Below, piece by piece: positions 22,269-31,000 of a stretch of DNA of 64,000 nt. The stretch lies in NCBI RefSeq assembly GCF_037176765.1, contig NC_090021.1, positions 144,918,074 to 144,982,073 of the forward strand. The letters are read 5' to 3'. How positions within the stretch are numbered: the stretch's first letter is position 1; every line of letters begins with the position of its first letter. The position numbers were made by a program, and so were the translations under genes. This DNA comes from Anolis sagrei (lineage: Eukaryota; Chordata; Lepidosauria; Squamata; Anolidae). The notes beneath the pieces were generated by a model that made no database searches, was not told the origin of the DNA, and saw nothing but the letters and a program-made list of their open reading frames with translations.

Positions 22269-22970
22269 TTGAGGACCGGGACATCCGTAGGGATACCAAG
22301 GTGCTTGTTTATAAAGCGATTCTTCTCCCAACCCTGCTATACACCTGCAAGACGTGGACTGTCTAGACATCACATGCAACTCCTGGAACAATTCCATCAG
22401 CGTTGCCTCCAAAAAATCCTGCAAATCTCTTGGGAGTACAGGTGGGCAAATATCAACGTGCTGCAAGAAGCAAAGACCACCAGCACTGAAGCGATGGTCC
22501 TCCACCATCAACTCTGCTGGACCGGCCACATTGTTCAGATGCCCAACCACCGTCTCCCAAAGCAGTTGCTCTACTCCGAACTCAAGAACGGAAAACGGAA
22601 TGTTGGAGGACAGGAAAAGAGATTTAAAGATGGGCTCAAAGCCAACCTTAAAAACTCTGGCATAGACACTGAGAACTGGGAAGCCCTGGCCCTTGAGCAC
22701 CCCAGCTGGAGGTCAGCTGTGACCAGCAGTGCTGTAGAATTTGAAGAGGCACAAATGGAGGGTGAAAGAGAGAAACGTGCCAAGAGGAAGGCGCATCAAG
22801 CCAACTCTGACTGGGACCACCTTCCACCTGGAAACCAATGCCCTCACTGTGGGAGAAGATGCAGATCAAGAATAGGGCTCCACAGTCACCTACGGACCCA
22901 CCGCCAGTACACCAATCTTGGAAGACAATCCTACTCAGACAACAAGGGATTGCCCAAGTATGCGTGGTGA
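22269..22970 (+). mobile_element. RTE-like LINE, 3' coding end with C2H2 finger
   Basis: Decodes as the C-terminal part of a non-LTR reverse transcriptase: KVLVYKAILLPTLLYTCKTW before one frame break near 22360, then LLEQFHQRCLQKILQISWEY, MPNHRLPKQLLYSELKNGK, SWRSAVTSSAVEFEEAQ, and a terminal finger CPHCGRRCRSRIGLHSHLRT with H. The C-terminal CCHH finger after an LLE-FHQRCL block is typical of some RTE-type LINEs. The exact family is uncertain. The stop TGA is at 22968. The last ~200 codons are open. Confidence 0.75.
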
Positions 22971-23290
22971 ACTGCAATTCCCATCATCCAGTTCCTTCCT
23001 CCCCCTCCCCAATATTTTCTGTTGATCATTGAGGGGGTGTCTGTGTGCCAAGGTTATTCCAAATTTGTTGTCAATGGGGTTCGAAGTTCTTCCTGGTTGT
23101 TTGGTGAATTGCAATTCCCGTCATCCAGGGTCAATTCCCCCCTCAAAAAAACCCTCTGCCATTTTATGTTACTTAAAACAAGTCTGTGTTTGATCCAGAT
23201 CCGTTGTTTGAAGGAGTGAAAGTGCTCTCTTGGAAAATACATAAATAGACACAGAGATAGACTGATAGACATACAAACATATATGTATTT
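22971..23290 (+). repeat. unclassified repeat, family I (possible LINE 3' UTR)
   Basis: GTGAACTGCAATTCCCATCA appears twice with slight change, with CAATATTTTCTGTTGATCAT between. It ends in ATAGACATACAAACATATAT-type sequence. The same modules form the repeat at 3.67-4.48 kb. The copy follows the RTE-like stop without a gap. Confidence 0.55.
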
Positions 23291-23497
23291 GTATATGCTA
23301 TCCATACAATTCCACTCTAGCCACCTCAAACAGAGCTTTACAGATCATAGCCTACACAGGTTGAGTATCCTTTCTCTAGAATGCTTGGGGAACCAGTTTT
23401 CAGATTTCAGAATATTTGCATATGCTGAATGAGATGTCTATGGGATGGAATACCCCAGTCTAAATGCAAAGTTTAGGTTTCATATGCCCCCTTTGAG

Positions 23498-23772
23498 AAA
23501 GGTTGAGGTTTTCCCCTGACATTAAGTCCAGTCGTGTCCGACTCTGGAGGTTGGTACTCATTTCCATTTCTAAGCCAAAGAGCCGGAGTTGTCCACAGAC
23601 GCCTCCAAGGTCTTGTGGCCAGCATGACTTTTTTTCTTCTATGTAATTTTGATTATGTTGCTTGTTGTTTATGTTTTGATTTTATTTTGCTGTAACATGT
23701 TGTCCTGGACTTGGCCTCATGTAAGCCGCTCCGAGTCTCCATTGGGGAGATGGTGGTGGGGTATAAATAAAG

Positions 23773-23807
<35 letters not shown>

Positions 23808-23978
23808 CTTCCCGCTGGAGCTGTACCTATTGATCTATTCACATTTCCATGTTTTCGAACTGCTAGGTTGGCAGGAGCTGGGGCTAACAGTGGGAGCTCA
23901 CGCCCCTCCCCAGATTCAAACCTGTGACCTTTCAATCAACAAGTTCAGCAGCTCAGCGGTTTAACCCACTGCGCCACC
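23498..23978 (-). repeat. tRNA-derived SINE, family B, interrupted by an L2 tail
   Basis: Same structure as the copy at 1.8 kb: GGTGGCGCAGTGGGTTAAAC head at the right edge, CAGAGTCGGACACGACTGGA near the left edge. The L2 piece 23631-23808 sits inside it. Confidence 0.85.
23631..23808 (+). repeat. L2 tail inserted in SINE B
   Basis: AAGCCGCTCCGAGTCTCCAT, TGGGGAGATGGTGGTGGGGT, ATAAATAAAG, then (ATT)n. It interrupts the SINE between CAGCATGACT and ATCTTCCCGC. Confidence 0.8.
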
Positions 23979-24080
23979 TTTGATACATAGGTCATTCTAC
24001 AAACGATATATTTAAGACCATGTTGTGCATGAAACAAAGCTGGTGTCCCCTGAACCACCAGAAAGCAAAGGTATCTCAGA

Positions 24081-24217
24081 CCCCTTCCACACAGTTGTAT
24101 AAAATCCACACTGAACTGGATTATATGGCAGTGTGGACTCAGATAACCTAGTTCAAAGTAGACATTGTGGATCATCTGACTTGATATTCTGAGTTATATG
24201 GCTGTGTGGAAGGGCCC
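24081..24217. mobile_element. MITE family D, array founder
   Basis: A full-length family D copy (CCCCTTCCACACAG at the left, CTGTGTGGAAGGGCCCC at the right) directly leads into the 92-bp tandem array. Confidence 0.8.
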
Positions 24218-25875
24218 CAAGTCTACACTGCCAAATAACCCAGTTCAAAGCAGGTCTTGCGGATTATCTGCCTTGATAATCTGGGTTATATGGCTGTGTG
24301 GAAGAGCCCCGAGTCTACACTGCCAAATAATCCAGTTCAAAGTAGGTCTTGTGGATGATCTGCCTTGATATTCCGCGTTATATGGCTGTGTGGACGGGTC
24401 CTGAGTCTACACTGCCAAATAATCCAGTTCAAAGCAGGTCTTGTGGATGATCTGCCTTGATATTCCGGGTTATACGGCTGTGTGGACGGGTCCAGAGTCT
24501 ACACTGCCAAATAATCCAGTTCAAAGCAGGTTTTGTGGATGATCTGGCTTGATATTCCGGGTTATACGGCTGTGTGGACGGGTCCTGAGTCTACACTGCC
24601 AAATAATCCAGTTCAAAGCAGGTCTTGTGGATTATCTGTCTTGATATTCCGGGTTATACGGCTGTGTGGACGGGTCCTGAGTCTACACTGCCAAATAATC
24701 CAGTTCAAAGCAGGTCTTGTAGATGATCTGCCTTGATATTCCGGGTTATACGGCTGTGTGGACGGGTCCTGAGTCTACACTGCCAAATAATCCAGTTCAA
24801 AGCAGGTCTTGTGGATTATCTGGCTTGATATTCCGGGTTATACGGCTGTGTGGACGGGTCCTGAGTCTACACTGCCAAATAATCCAGTTCAAAGCAGGTC
24901 TTGTGGATGATCTGCCTTGATATTCCGGGTTATACGGCTGTGTGGACGGGTCCTGAGTCTACACTGCCAAATAATCCAGTTCAAAGCAGGTCTTGTAGAT
25001 GATCTGCCTTGATATTCCGGGTTATACGGCTGTGTGGACGGGTCCTGAGTCTACACTGCCAAATAATCCAGTTCAAAGCAGGTCTTGTGGATTATCTGGC
25101 TTGATATTCCGGGTTATACGGCTGTGTGGACGGGTCCTGAGTCTACACTGCCAAATAATCCAGTTCAAAGCAGGTCTTGTGGATGATCTGCCTTGATATT
25201 CCGGGTTATACGGCTGTGTGGACGGGTCCTGAGTCTACACTGCCAAATAATCCAGTTCAAAACAGGTCTTGTAGATGATCTGCCTTGATATTCCGGGTTA
25301 TACGGCTGTGTGGACGGGTCCTGAGTCTACACTGCCAAATAATCCAGTTCAAAGCAGGTCTTGTGGATTATCTGGCTTGATATTCCGGGTTATACGGCTG
25401 TGTGGACAGGTCCTGAGTCTACACTGCCAAATAATCCAGTTCAAAGCAGGTCTTGTGGATGATCTGCCTTGATATTCCGGGTTATACGGCTGTGTGGACG
25501 GGTCCTGAGTCTACACTGCCAAATAATCCAGTTCAAAGCAGGTCTTGTGGATTATCTGGCTTGATATTCCGGGTTTTACGGCTGTGTGGACGGGTCCTGA
25601 GTCTACACTGCCAAATAATCCAGTTCAAAGCAGGTCTTGTGGATTATCTGCCTTGATATTCCGGGTTATACGGCTGTGTGGACGGGTCCTGAGTCTACAC
25701 TGCCAAATAATCCAGTTCAAAGCAGGTCTTGTGGATTATCTGCCTTGATATTCCGGGTTATACGGCTGTGTGGACGGGTCCTGAGTCTACACTGCCAAAT
25801 AATCCAGTTCAAAGCAGGTCTTGTGGATGATCTGCCTTGATATTCTGGGTTATATGGCTGTGTGGAAGGGTCCTT
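24218..25875. repeat. MITE-derived tandem array, about 18 x 92 bp
   Basis: The block GTCTACACTGCCAAATAA recurs every ~92 bp, 18 times between 24221 and 25781. Units are mostly identical apart from the 13-bp variable segment after CAGGTCTTG. In the middle (24677-25504) the variants TAGATGATCTGCC, GGATTATCTGGC and GGATGATCTGCC rotate in that order three times, giving a 276-bp higher-order unit. Edge units diverge most (GTTATATGG instead of GTTATACGG), as expected for unequal crossing-over. The unit derives from family D MITE sequence. Repeated open frames across it are a by-product, not genes. Confidence 0.97.
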
Positions 25876-26297
25876 AGTCCTTCCCCCCTCCCCCCAAAAA
25901 ACGTGGAGTATTGGGGTGAGCAATGCCCAACCTGTAATATCTTTGCTTGTTTGTAAAAGAGAGAGAAAACCTTGGATTGACAGGATCCGTGCTTTCCATA
26001 CGAGCCGCTGTCCCTTTAATCCAGATGACCAAAAGAGCGCCAAAGCTTCAAAGAAAAAAAAAACAGAAAGAGGAAATCCGGTACGGAGAGTCCTCCTCTG
26101 ACCTGCCCCGCTCACTTCAACGGGAAGAGTCAGTATCTTCCGCCCGATTCAAAAATGGCGACAAAGGCGTTGAATCAGAGACTCTTCTCGCGCTGCTGTG
26201 CCACGTGACGGACGGCAACCAATCGCGGTTTACGTTTACAGCCTCTGTGCAATTCTCTTCCATACCTCGCCTCTCTCTTCGAAAGCGTGACTTGAAA

Positions 26298-26318
26298 TAC
26301 ATTTCCCAGCATGCGCCG
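26298..26318 (+). promoter_or_regulatory. ZNF143/SBS-like site, forward
   Basis: ATACATTTCCCAGCATGCGCC fits the ZNF143 consensus (ACTACAATTCCCAGMATGC type), with the TTCCCAG-ATGC core intact. Motif call from known consensus only. Confidence 0.65.
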
Positions 26319-26353
26319 GGAAACGTGACTAGGTAGGCATAAGCTTTGGCGCT

Positions 26354-26378
26354 CGCGATGCACCCTGGGAAGTGGAGT
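26354..26378 (-). promoter_or_regulatory. ZNF143/SBS-like site, reverse
   Basis: On the - strand ACTCCACTTCCCAGGGTGCA and then TCGCG fits the same consensus (ACT-CA-TTCCCAG--TGC---GCG). It faces the first site about 35 bp away. Confidence 0.6.
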
Positions 26379-26379
26379 C

Positions 26380-26459
26380 CCCGCGCCTTTGCTTCTGTTT
26401 CCGGGGAAAGCCGAGGCGAGGGAGAGAGGCCGCTGCGTCGGCTTCGGAAGAGTGAGAGG
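26380..26459 (+). other. MKKS: probable MKKS noncoding exon 1
   Basis: GC-rich sequence ending AGAGTGAGAG before GTTTGT, a weak but possible donor near 26459. The start is not definable from sequence. If the TSS lies left of 26358, an ATG there opens a short frame. Position relative to the CpG peak and to the downstream MKKS exons supports the call; splicing is inferred. Confidence 0.4.
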
Positions 26460-26645
26460 TTTGTTGCCTTCCAGCCCTTTCTGAGTCATGGCGACCCTAT
26501 TAAAGGGCCCTTCTGGACGAGATGGGTTGGGAGGAGGGAATTGGTTTTCCTTCTGAAGCTGAGAGTATGTGACTTGCCCAAGGGCACCATGGCCTTATGG
26601 AGAATTAAATCCTGGCCTCCAGAGTCATGGGTTGAATACACTGTA
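26460..26645 (-). repeat. Sauria-type SINE at the exon 1 boundary
   Basis: On the - strand: head with CAACCCATGACTCTGGAGGC, middle CCATGGTGCCCTTGGGCAAG and TCACATACTCTCAG, tail with TAGGGTCGCCATGACTCAGA-like sequence. This is the Sauria SINE order. The left edge coincides with the presumed exon 1 donor. Confidence 0.7.
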
Positions 26646-26683
26646 GGATTAATACGGCTTGACACCACTTTAACTACTAGGGA

Positions 26684-27030
26684 ACGTTTCTAAAATGTTT
26701 CATAATTACTGAGACATTCGTTACTGTGACGAAATGCGGTTACGACTTCGTTATAGTTACTCATAATTACTATAATTGGGCAAACTTCAGAAGCTCCTTC
26801 CTCCCTCATTTTTACAGCTATTGGGGTGAAACTTGCTGCAATGGTAGAACACATCTACCCCTCTTAACCCACCAAATTTCAGAAAGTTTCAGTTATCCAT
26901 GGATTTTGGGGGAATTTTCAAAGTTTTTACAAACATTTTTTAATAGTAAAGAAAATATATTCCTAGTTTGAAAGTATTATTTCCTGTTTAATTGTGTAGT
27001 GCTTACTTTAAACATAGTACATGTACTAAA
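26684..27030. repeat. hAT-like nonautonomous repeat fragment
   Basis: Has CATTCGTTACTGTGACGAAA, TACGACTTCGTTATAG and GTTTGAAAGTATTATTTCCT. The last block is shared with the element at 14.57 kb. Confidence 0.45.
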
Positions 27031-27587
27031 CATGTACACCGGGAACTTTGCTTTTGTGCCACAAAACTTTGTTAAATGGATAGATGAGGGTGTTAAATCG
27101 ATGGACTGGATAACAAAAGGTGCTATAACACGATGTCCCTCATGCAAAGACAGTTTAATAAACTTTCGCCATGTTTTTATGATAGAACCAATTAGGAAAT
27201 GAGATTTTTTGGAAAATGACATTCATAACCTTTTGGAAAAACACCTTTTGGAGATCATAAACTTTGTTTGAAAAGCATGGCCTTTCAAAGAAGAGCCCAA
27301 AACCCCATTAGAGTAGAATTATCTTTTATGGTATACAACCAAATATAATTTTGCAAGGCAATTGTTTCAGTTGTTAGACTGAATAACCTGTTATTTCTGA
27401 TCTGTTAGGAAAACAGAGATTTGCCAGTGCATAAAAACAGCAGTGCTTCAGAAGTGTGTTTTCAGTGCTCAAATATATATATGCTCACATAAAACAACTT
27501 GTTTTATATCATGCGCTCAAGAGACAACAATGGAGTAGACGTGGATAAAAATAAAATACTTGGTTTACTCACAACCTTTGTGTGCTA

Positions 27588-28166
27588 CGAGGGGTATTTT
27601 TTAAGTAAGGTCCGTTTGAACATAAGTACACAACGAAAGTTTATTTCAAAAAAGTAAATTTATTTCAGAAAGTACATACTTCACTCTATTTTTCGACATA
27701 GTTGCCAAGTTTGTTCAAACACTTATCATACTTCTGAACCAATTTTAAAATACCCTCTTCATAAAAACTTGCCGCCTGCTCCGATAACCAAGAGTTCACT
27801 GCCTTTTTTATGTCGTTGTCATCATGGACGTTGTCACGGGCATCTTTGAATTGTCGTACCCACTTATGCACTTTGCTTTCACTCATAACAGTATCACTGT
27901 ACACTTCACAAATCTGTCGATGAATTTCTGCAGCAGGCAGGTTCCTTGCTGACAAAAACCATATCACTGAGTGAACCTCACATGCAGTTGATAGTCTTAA
28001 ACATTTTAAAAGCACAGAACAGAACCGTACAGGTTAGCTACAGAGCAGAAACTGAGCACAGTTGTTCCCGAGGCATGCCGGTACATGACGCACGCGCTCG
28101 TTGCGGTATGCGTGCGAACTACTAGTGTCTACAACAAAACGGACCTTACTTAAAAAATACCCCTCA
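27588..28166 (-). mobile_element. mariner deletion derivative, 579 bp
   Basis: Terminal inverted repeats of about 30 bp (CGAGGGGTATTTTTTAAGTA and AGGTCCGTTT; the right end is the exact complement apart from the first base). TA target duplications lie at 27586-27587 and 28167-28168. Near-identical ends indicate a recent insertion. The single frame inside lacks the catalytic domain, so it is nonautonomous. Confidence 0.95.
27686..28015 (-). CDS. mariner transposase remnant: DNA-binding domain joined to C-terminal tail
   Basis: Open frame of 109 codons inside the mariner copy. Residues about 1-65 form the paired-like HTH region of mariner transposases (AAEIHRQICEVYSDTVMSES, KVHKWVRQFKDARDNVHDD). 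Residues about 68-109 are the extreme C-terminus (VNSWLSEQAASFYEEGILKL, VQKYDKCLNKLGNYVEK). A full mariner transposase is about 345 residues, so the entire DDD/E catalytic core is gone while the reading frame is kept across the junction. The family protein binds the terminal repeats through this HTH. A product of this frame could bind but not cut. Expression is unknown and no promoter is recognised. Confidence 0.8.
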   Translation of the reverse strand: MLLKCLRLSTACEVHSVIWFLSARNLPAAEIHRQICEVYSDTVMSESKVHKWVRQFKDARDNVHDDNDIKKAVNSWLSEQAASFYEEGILKLVQKYDKCLNKLGNYVEK

Positions 28167-28495
28167 TATATATTTCGTGCATTGGCATAATCTTTGTTCC
28201 TAATCGTTCAAAGATAACCAAGTTTATCAGTCTAACAGCTAAGAAATCTAATTTGCCTTGCATGAAAACCAGTGGATATATTATTTATCACTAAAGAGAA
28301 GACTCACTCAAACAAGTTTTTAGCTCTTCTCGGAAAGATCATACCTTACAAAGTTTACAATCTCTAATAAGGTCATGCCTTTCCAAAAGGTTATGAATAC
28401 CAATTAATCCCCAAAAGGATCACATTTCCAAAAGCCTGTGCAGATTTCTGGTTTCCCAAAAGGTTATGAATGCCATTTTTCAAAAATGAGAAATG

Positions 28496-28800
28496 CTCTG
28501 TGTCCTTGATATCCACAGGGAATTGGTTCCAGGGTCCCATATTAATATCAAAAAATATGCCTGCTCAAGTTTTATTAAAAATGGTATAGAGCAGCAAGCA
28601 ATCGACATGCTCCCCATCACAGATTCGTGTGTACGATATTGAAAATGTTGTGAGTTGAATTTGGGGATTAAAGGTGGACCCACTGCACATCTTAATGGTA
28701 AAAATTATTTGACAAGAGAACAAACTGCTTCCAGAAGCAGTGGCCTCATCTTTGCAGCAGGCATTTAAGCAGAGATTATGCTGGATAGTTGCCTGCATTG
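28496..28800. repeat. Tigger1/MER2-like fragment
   Basis: TGTCCTTGATATCCACAGGG and AATTGGTTCCAGGGTCCCAT resemble the terminal repeat of Tigger1/MER2 DNA transposons (TATCCACGGGGGATTGGTTCC type). Diverged. Confidence 0.5.
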
Positions 28801-28875
28801 TGAACTGTAAGGTGTGTATGTGTTCAAGTGGATTTTAGACTAGTTAATCTCCTATACTCCTTTTGTGACAGATCT

Positions 28876-28936
28876 CTAGAGGTCCTTCCACACAGCCCTA
28901 TTTCCCATACTACCAAGGCGAAAACCCCACATTATT
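28876..28936. mobile_element. MITE family D, left half
   Basis: GGTCCTTCCACACAGCCCTA and AAACCCCACATTA are the left half of family D. The right half is at 30906-31000 beyond an inserted L2. Confidence 0.75.
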
Positions 28937-30905
28937 TTTATTTATTTCGAACATTTATATCCCATCCTTCTCAACCCCCGAGGGGGAACTCAGGGCAGCC
29001 TACAGCTGGCAATCATTAGATGCCAGCAAACAAACAATCACAGTACAGACAATTAACATTAAGTAAACCAACAAATTATAAGAATACATTAAAATACATA
29101 AAATATTGACCATTAAAGTATTAAAACACAACCAAGCCCAAGTCCCCAAATCCAAATCATAATCCAGAGTTCCAGTCCACGATCTATTCATTGACAGTTC
29201 TCATAAGTCATTGCAATTGCTGCTTGGTCAGCTACCCGAATGCTTGGTCCCAAAGCCAAGATTTAAGCTTTTTTTTCTAAAAGAGAGGAGAGAGGGAGTT
29301 TCCCAGATTTCACTGGGGAGTGTGTTCTATAGACGGGGGCCACCACCAAGAAGACTCTGTCTCTCGTCCCCACAAATCGTGCTTGTGACCATGGCGGGAT
29401 CGAGAGCAAGGCCTCCCCTCTATGTATATCCCTCTATGATCCGAGGTGGATCATAGCAGGAGATACAATCTGACAAGTAAACTGGGCTGGAATCCTATAG
29501 GGCTTTATAGGTTAAGGCCAGCACTTTGAATTGTGCTCGGAAATGGACCCGCAGCCAGTGGAGCTGACATAGCAGTGGGGTGGTATGCTCCCTGTATGTC
29601 GCTCCAGTGAGTAATCTGGCTGCTGACCTTTGGACTAGTTGGAGTTTCCAAACAGTATTCAAAGCCAATCCCACATAGAGTGCATTACAATAATCTATTC
29701 GAGGTGTAACAAGAGCATGGACTACTGTAGCCAGATCAGATTTTCCAAGGTATGGGCGTAGCTGGCACACAAGTTTTAATTATGCAAAGGCTCCCCTGGC
29801 CACTACTGAGACCTGGGATTCTATGTTCATTGATGAATACAGGCTCACCCCCAAGCTGCGATCCTGAGACTTCAGGAGGAGTGTAACCCCATCCCACACA
29901 GGTTGTAAGCCTATGTCCTGTTCAGCCTTTTGACTGACCAGAAGGACCTTTGTCTTGTCTGGATTCAATTTCAGTTTGTTAGCCCTCATCCAGCCCTACA
30001 TAGCTGTCAAGCACCAGTTCAAGTTCTGGACAGCCTCCTTAGTAACAGATGGGAAGGAGTAACAGATTTGGACGTCATCTACGTACAGATGACACCGTAC
30101 TCTCTCCCAGCAGCTTCATGTAAATGTCAAACAGCATGGGGGACAGAACGGAACCCTGTGGGACACACCCCCCCCCCCCCCAAGACAAAGGTTGTGGGGC
30201 CAAACAGGCGTCTCCCAATAACATCTTCTGAGACCGTCCCTTCAGGAAGGACCAGAGCCACTACAGAACAATGCTTCCAAGTCCCATGCCCGTGAGGTGT
30301 CCCAGAAGGATACCGTGGTCAATGGTATCAAAGGCCACCAAGAGGTCCAGAAGAACCAACAGAGACACACACTCTCTCTGTCTAGTTCCCGGCGTAGATC
30401 ATCTACTAAGGTGACCAAGGCTGTTTCCATTCCATGTCCTGGCCTAAAGCCAGATTGTGCCGGATTTAGATAATCTGTGTCTTCCAAGAATCCCTGGAAT
30501 TGTGAAGCTACCTCACATTCCATGACTTTGCCCAAATAGGGGAGGTTGGAAACTGGCCAATAGTTGCCGAATTGAGTGGTGTTCAGTGATGGTTTTTTCA
30601 ACGGCGGTTTTATGACAGCTTGTTTTAAGCTTGCCGGAATCTTGCCTTCCTGCAGGGAGGCATTAACCACCCCAGCCTCTTTTATCAGCCAGGATGGACA
30701 GGGGTCTAGGGTGCATGTGGTTGCCCTCGCCTCTCCAAGTATCTTGTCCACATTTTCGAGCTGCATCAATTGAAATGAATCCATCAAAACTGGACAAGCA
30801 GATACTCGTGTTACATCCTCAGATATTTCCGTAACCGTGGTATCAAAATCGGAATGGATCAGAGCGACTTTGTCCGCTAAGAACCGAGCAAATGCTTCAC
30901 AGCGA
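28937..30905 (-). repeat. L2 LINE, ~2 kb 3' portion
   Basis: Longest L2 in the window, on the - strand. RT-domain pieces: [20 protein letters not shown] (30.4 kb), WM/RANKLKLNPDKTKVLLV (29.95 kb), then DYCNALYVGLALNTVWKLQL and ARLLTGATYREHTTPLL (29.6 kb). The tail is at the left edge (CTTCTCAACCCCCGAGGGGG). Frameshifts separate the pieces. Inserted into a family D MITE. Confidence 0.92.
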
Positions 30906-31000
30906 ATTGAGTGTGGACTCAGATAACCCAGTTCAAAGCAGGTATTGTGGGATTTTCTGCCTTGATATTCTGGGATACAGGGCTGTGTGGAAGGGCCCTA
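30906..31000. mobile_element. MITE family D, right half
   Basis: GAGTGTGGACTCAGATAACC through GGCTGTGTGGAAGGGCCC completes the half at 28876. Confidence 0.8.

Larger units (their letters stand above)
23359..24080. mobile_element. Tigger/mariner-like nonautonomous element, interrupted
   Basis: Left part 23359-23497 (GGTTGAGTATCC, then ATTTCAGAATATTTGCATAT) and right part 23979-24080 (GTTGTGCATGAAACAAAGCT, CCACCAGAAAGCAAAGGTAT) match the order of the copy in the MKKS 3'UTR at 50 kb. A SINE has been inserted between the two parts. Confidence 0.6.
25980..26470. promoter_or_regulatory. CpG-rich, probably bidirectional MKKS/SLX4IP promoter
   Basis: The only strongly CpG-rich stretch in the window. 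Visible motifs: AAAATGGCGAC (YY1-like, 26152), CACGTG E-box (26202), CCAAT box in AACCAATCG (26219), and two ZNF143/SBS-like sites (26298-26318 on + and 26354-26378 on -). MKKS lies downstream on +. In mammals SLX4IP starts head-to-head with MKKS, so the - strand side is likely its promoter (inference). The 92-bp array ends about 100 bp before it and a Sauria SINE starts at its right edge. Confidence 0.75.
27205..28490. repeat. long imperfect inverted repeat (decayed foldback element)
   Basis: Left arm about 27205-27445, right arm about 28175-28490. Anchors: GACATTCATAACCTTTTGG at the left versus the complement of CCAAAAGGTTATGAATGCC at the right; TTTGCAAGGCAATTG versus the complement of AATTTGCCTTGC; TTGTTAGACTGA versus the complement of TCAGTCTAACAG. 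Arms differ by indels. The mariner remnant lies in the loop. Confidence 0.75.

Noticed and set aside
24533-25840. Regular 65-67 codon open frames repeating every 92 or 276 bp
   Set aside because: They are the same satellite unit read in shifting frames. The peptide follows the DNA repeat and has no start context or domain.
24218-25875. CRISPR-like array
   Set aside because: Units are contiguous without unique spacers, and the sequence is a eukaryotic MITE derivative.
1-26000. SLX4IP coding exons
   Set aside because: Looked for the conserved N-terminal region (KCGNFAVLVDLH type) on the - strand by eye and did not find it. It may lie further left, since intron 1 is large in mammals.
25862-26336. 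Overlapping open frames across the CpG-rich promoter as proteins
   Set aside because: GC-rich sequence lowers stop frequency. Frames run through promoter motifs and show no domain.
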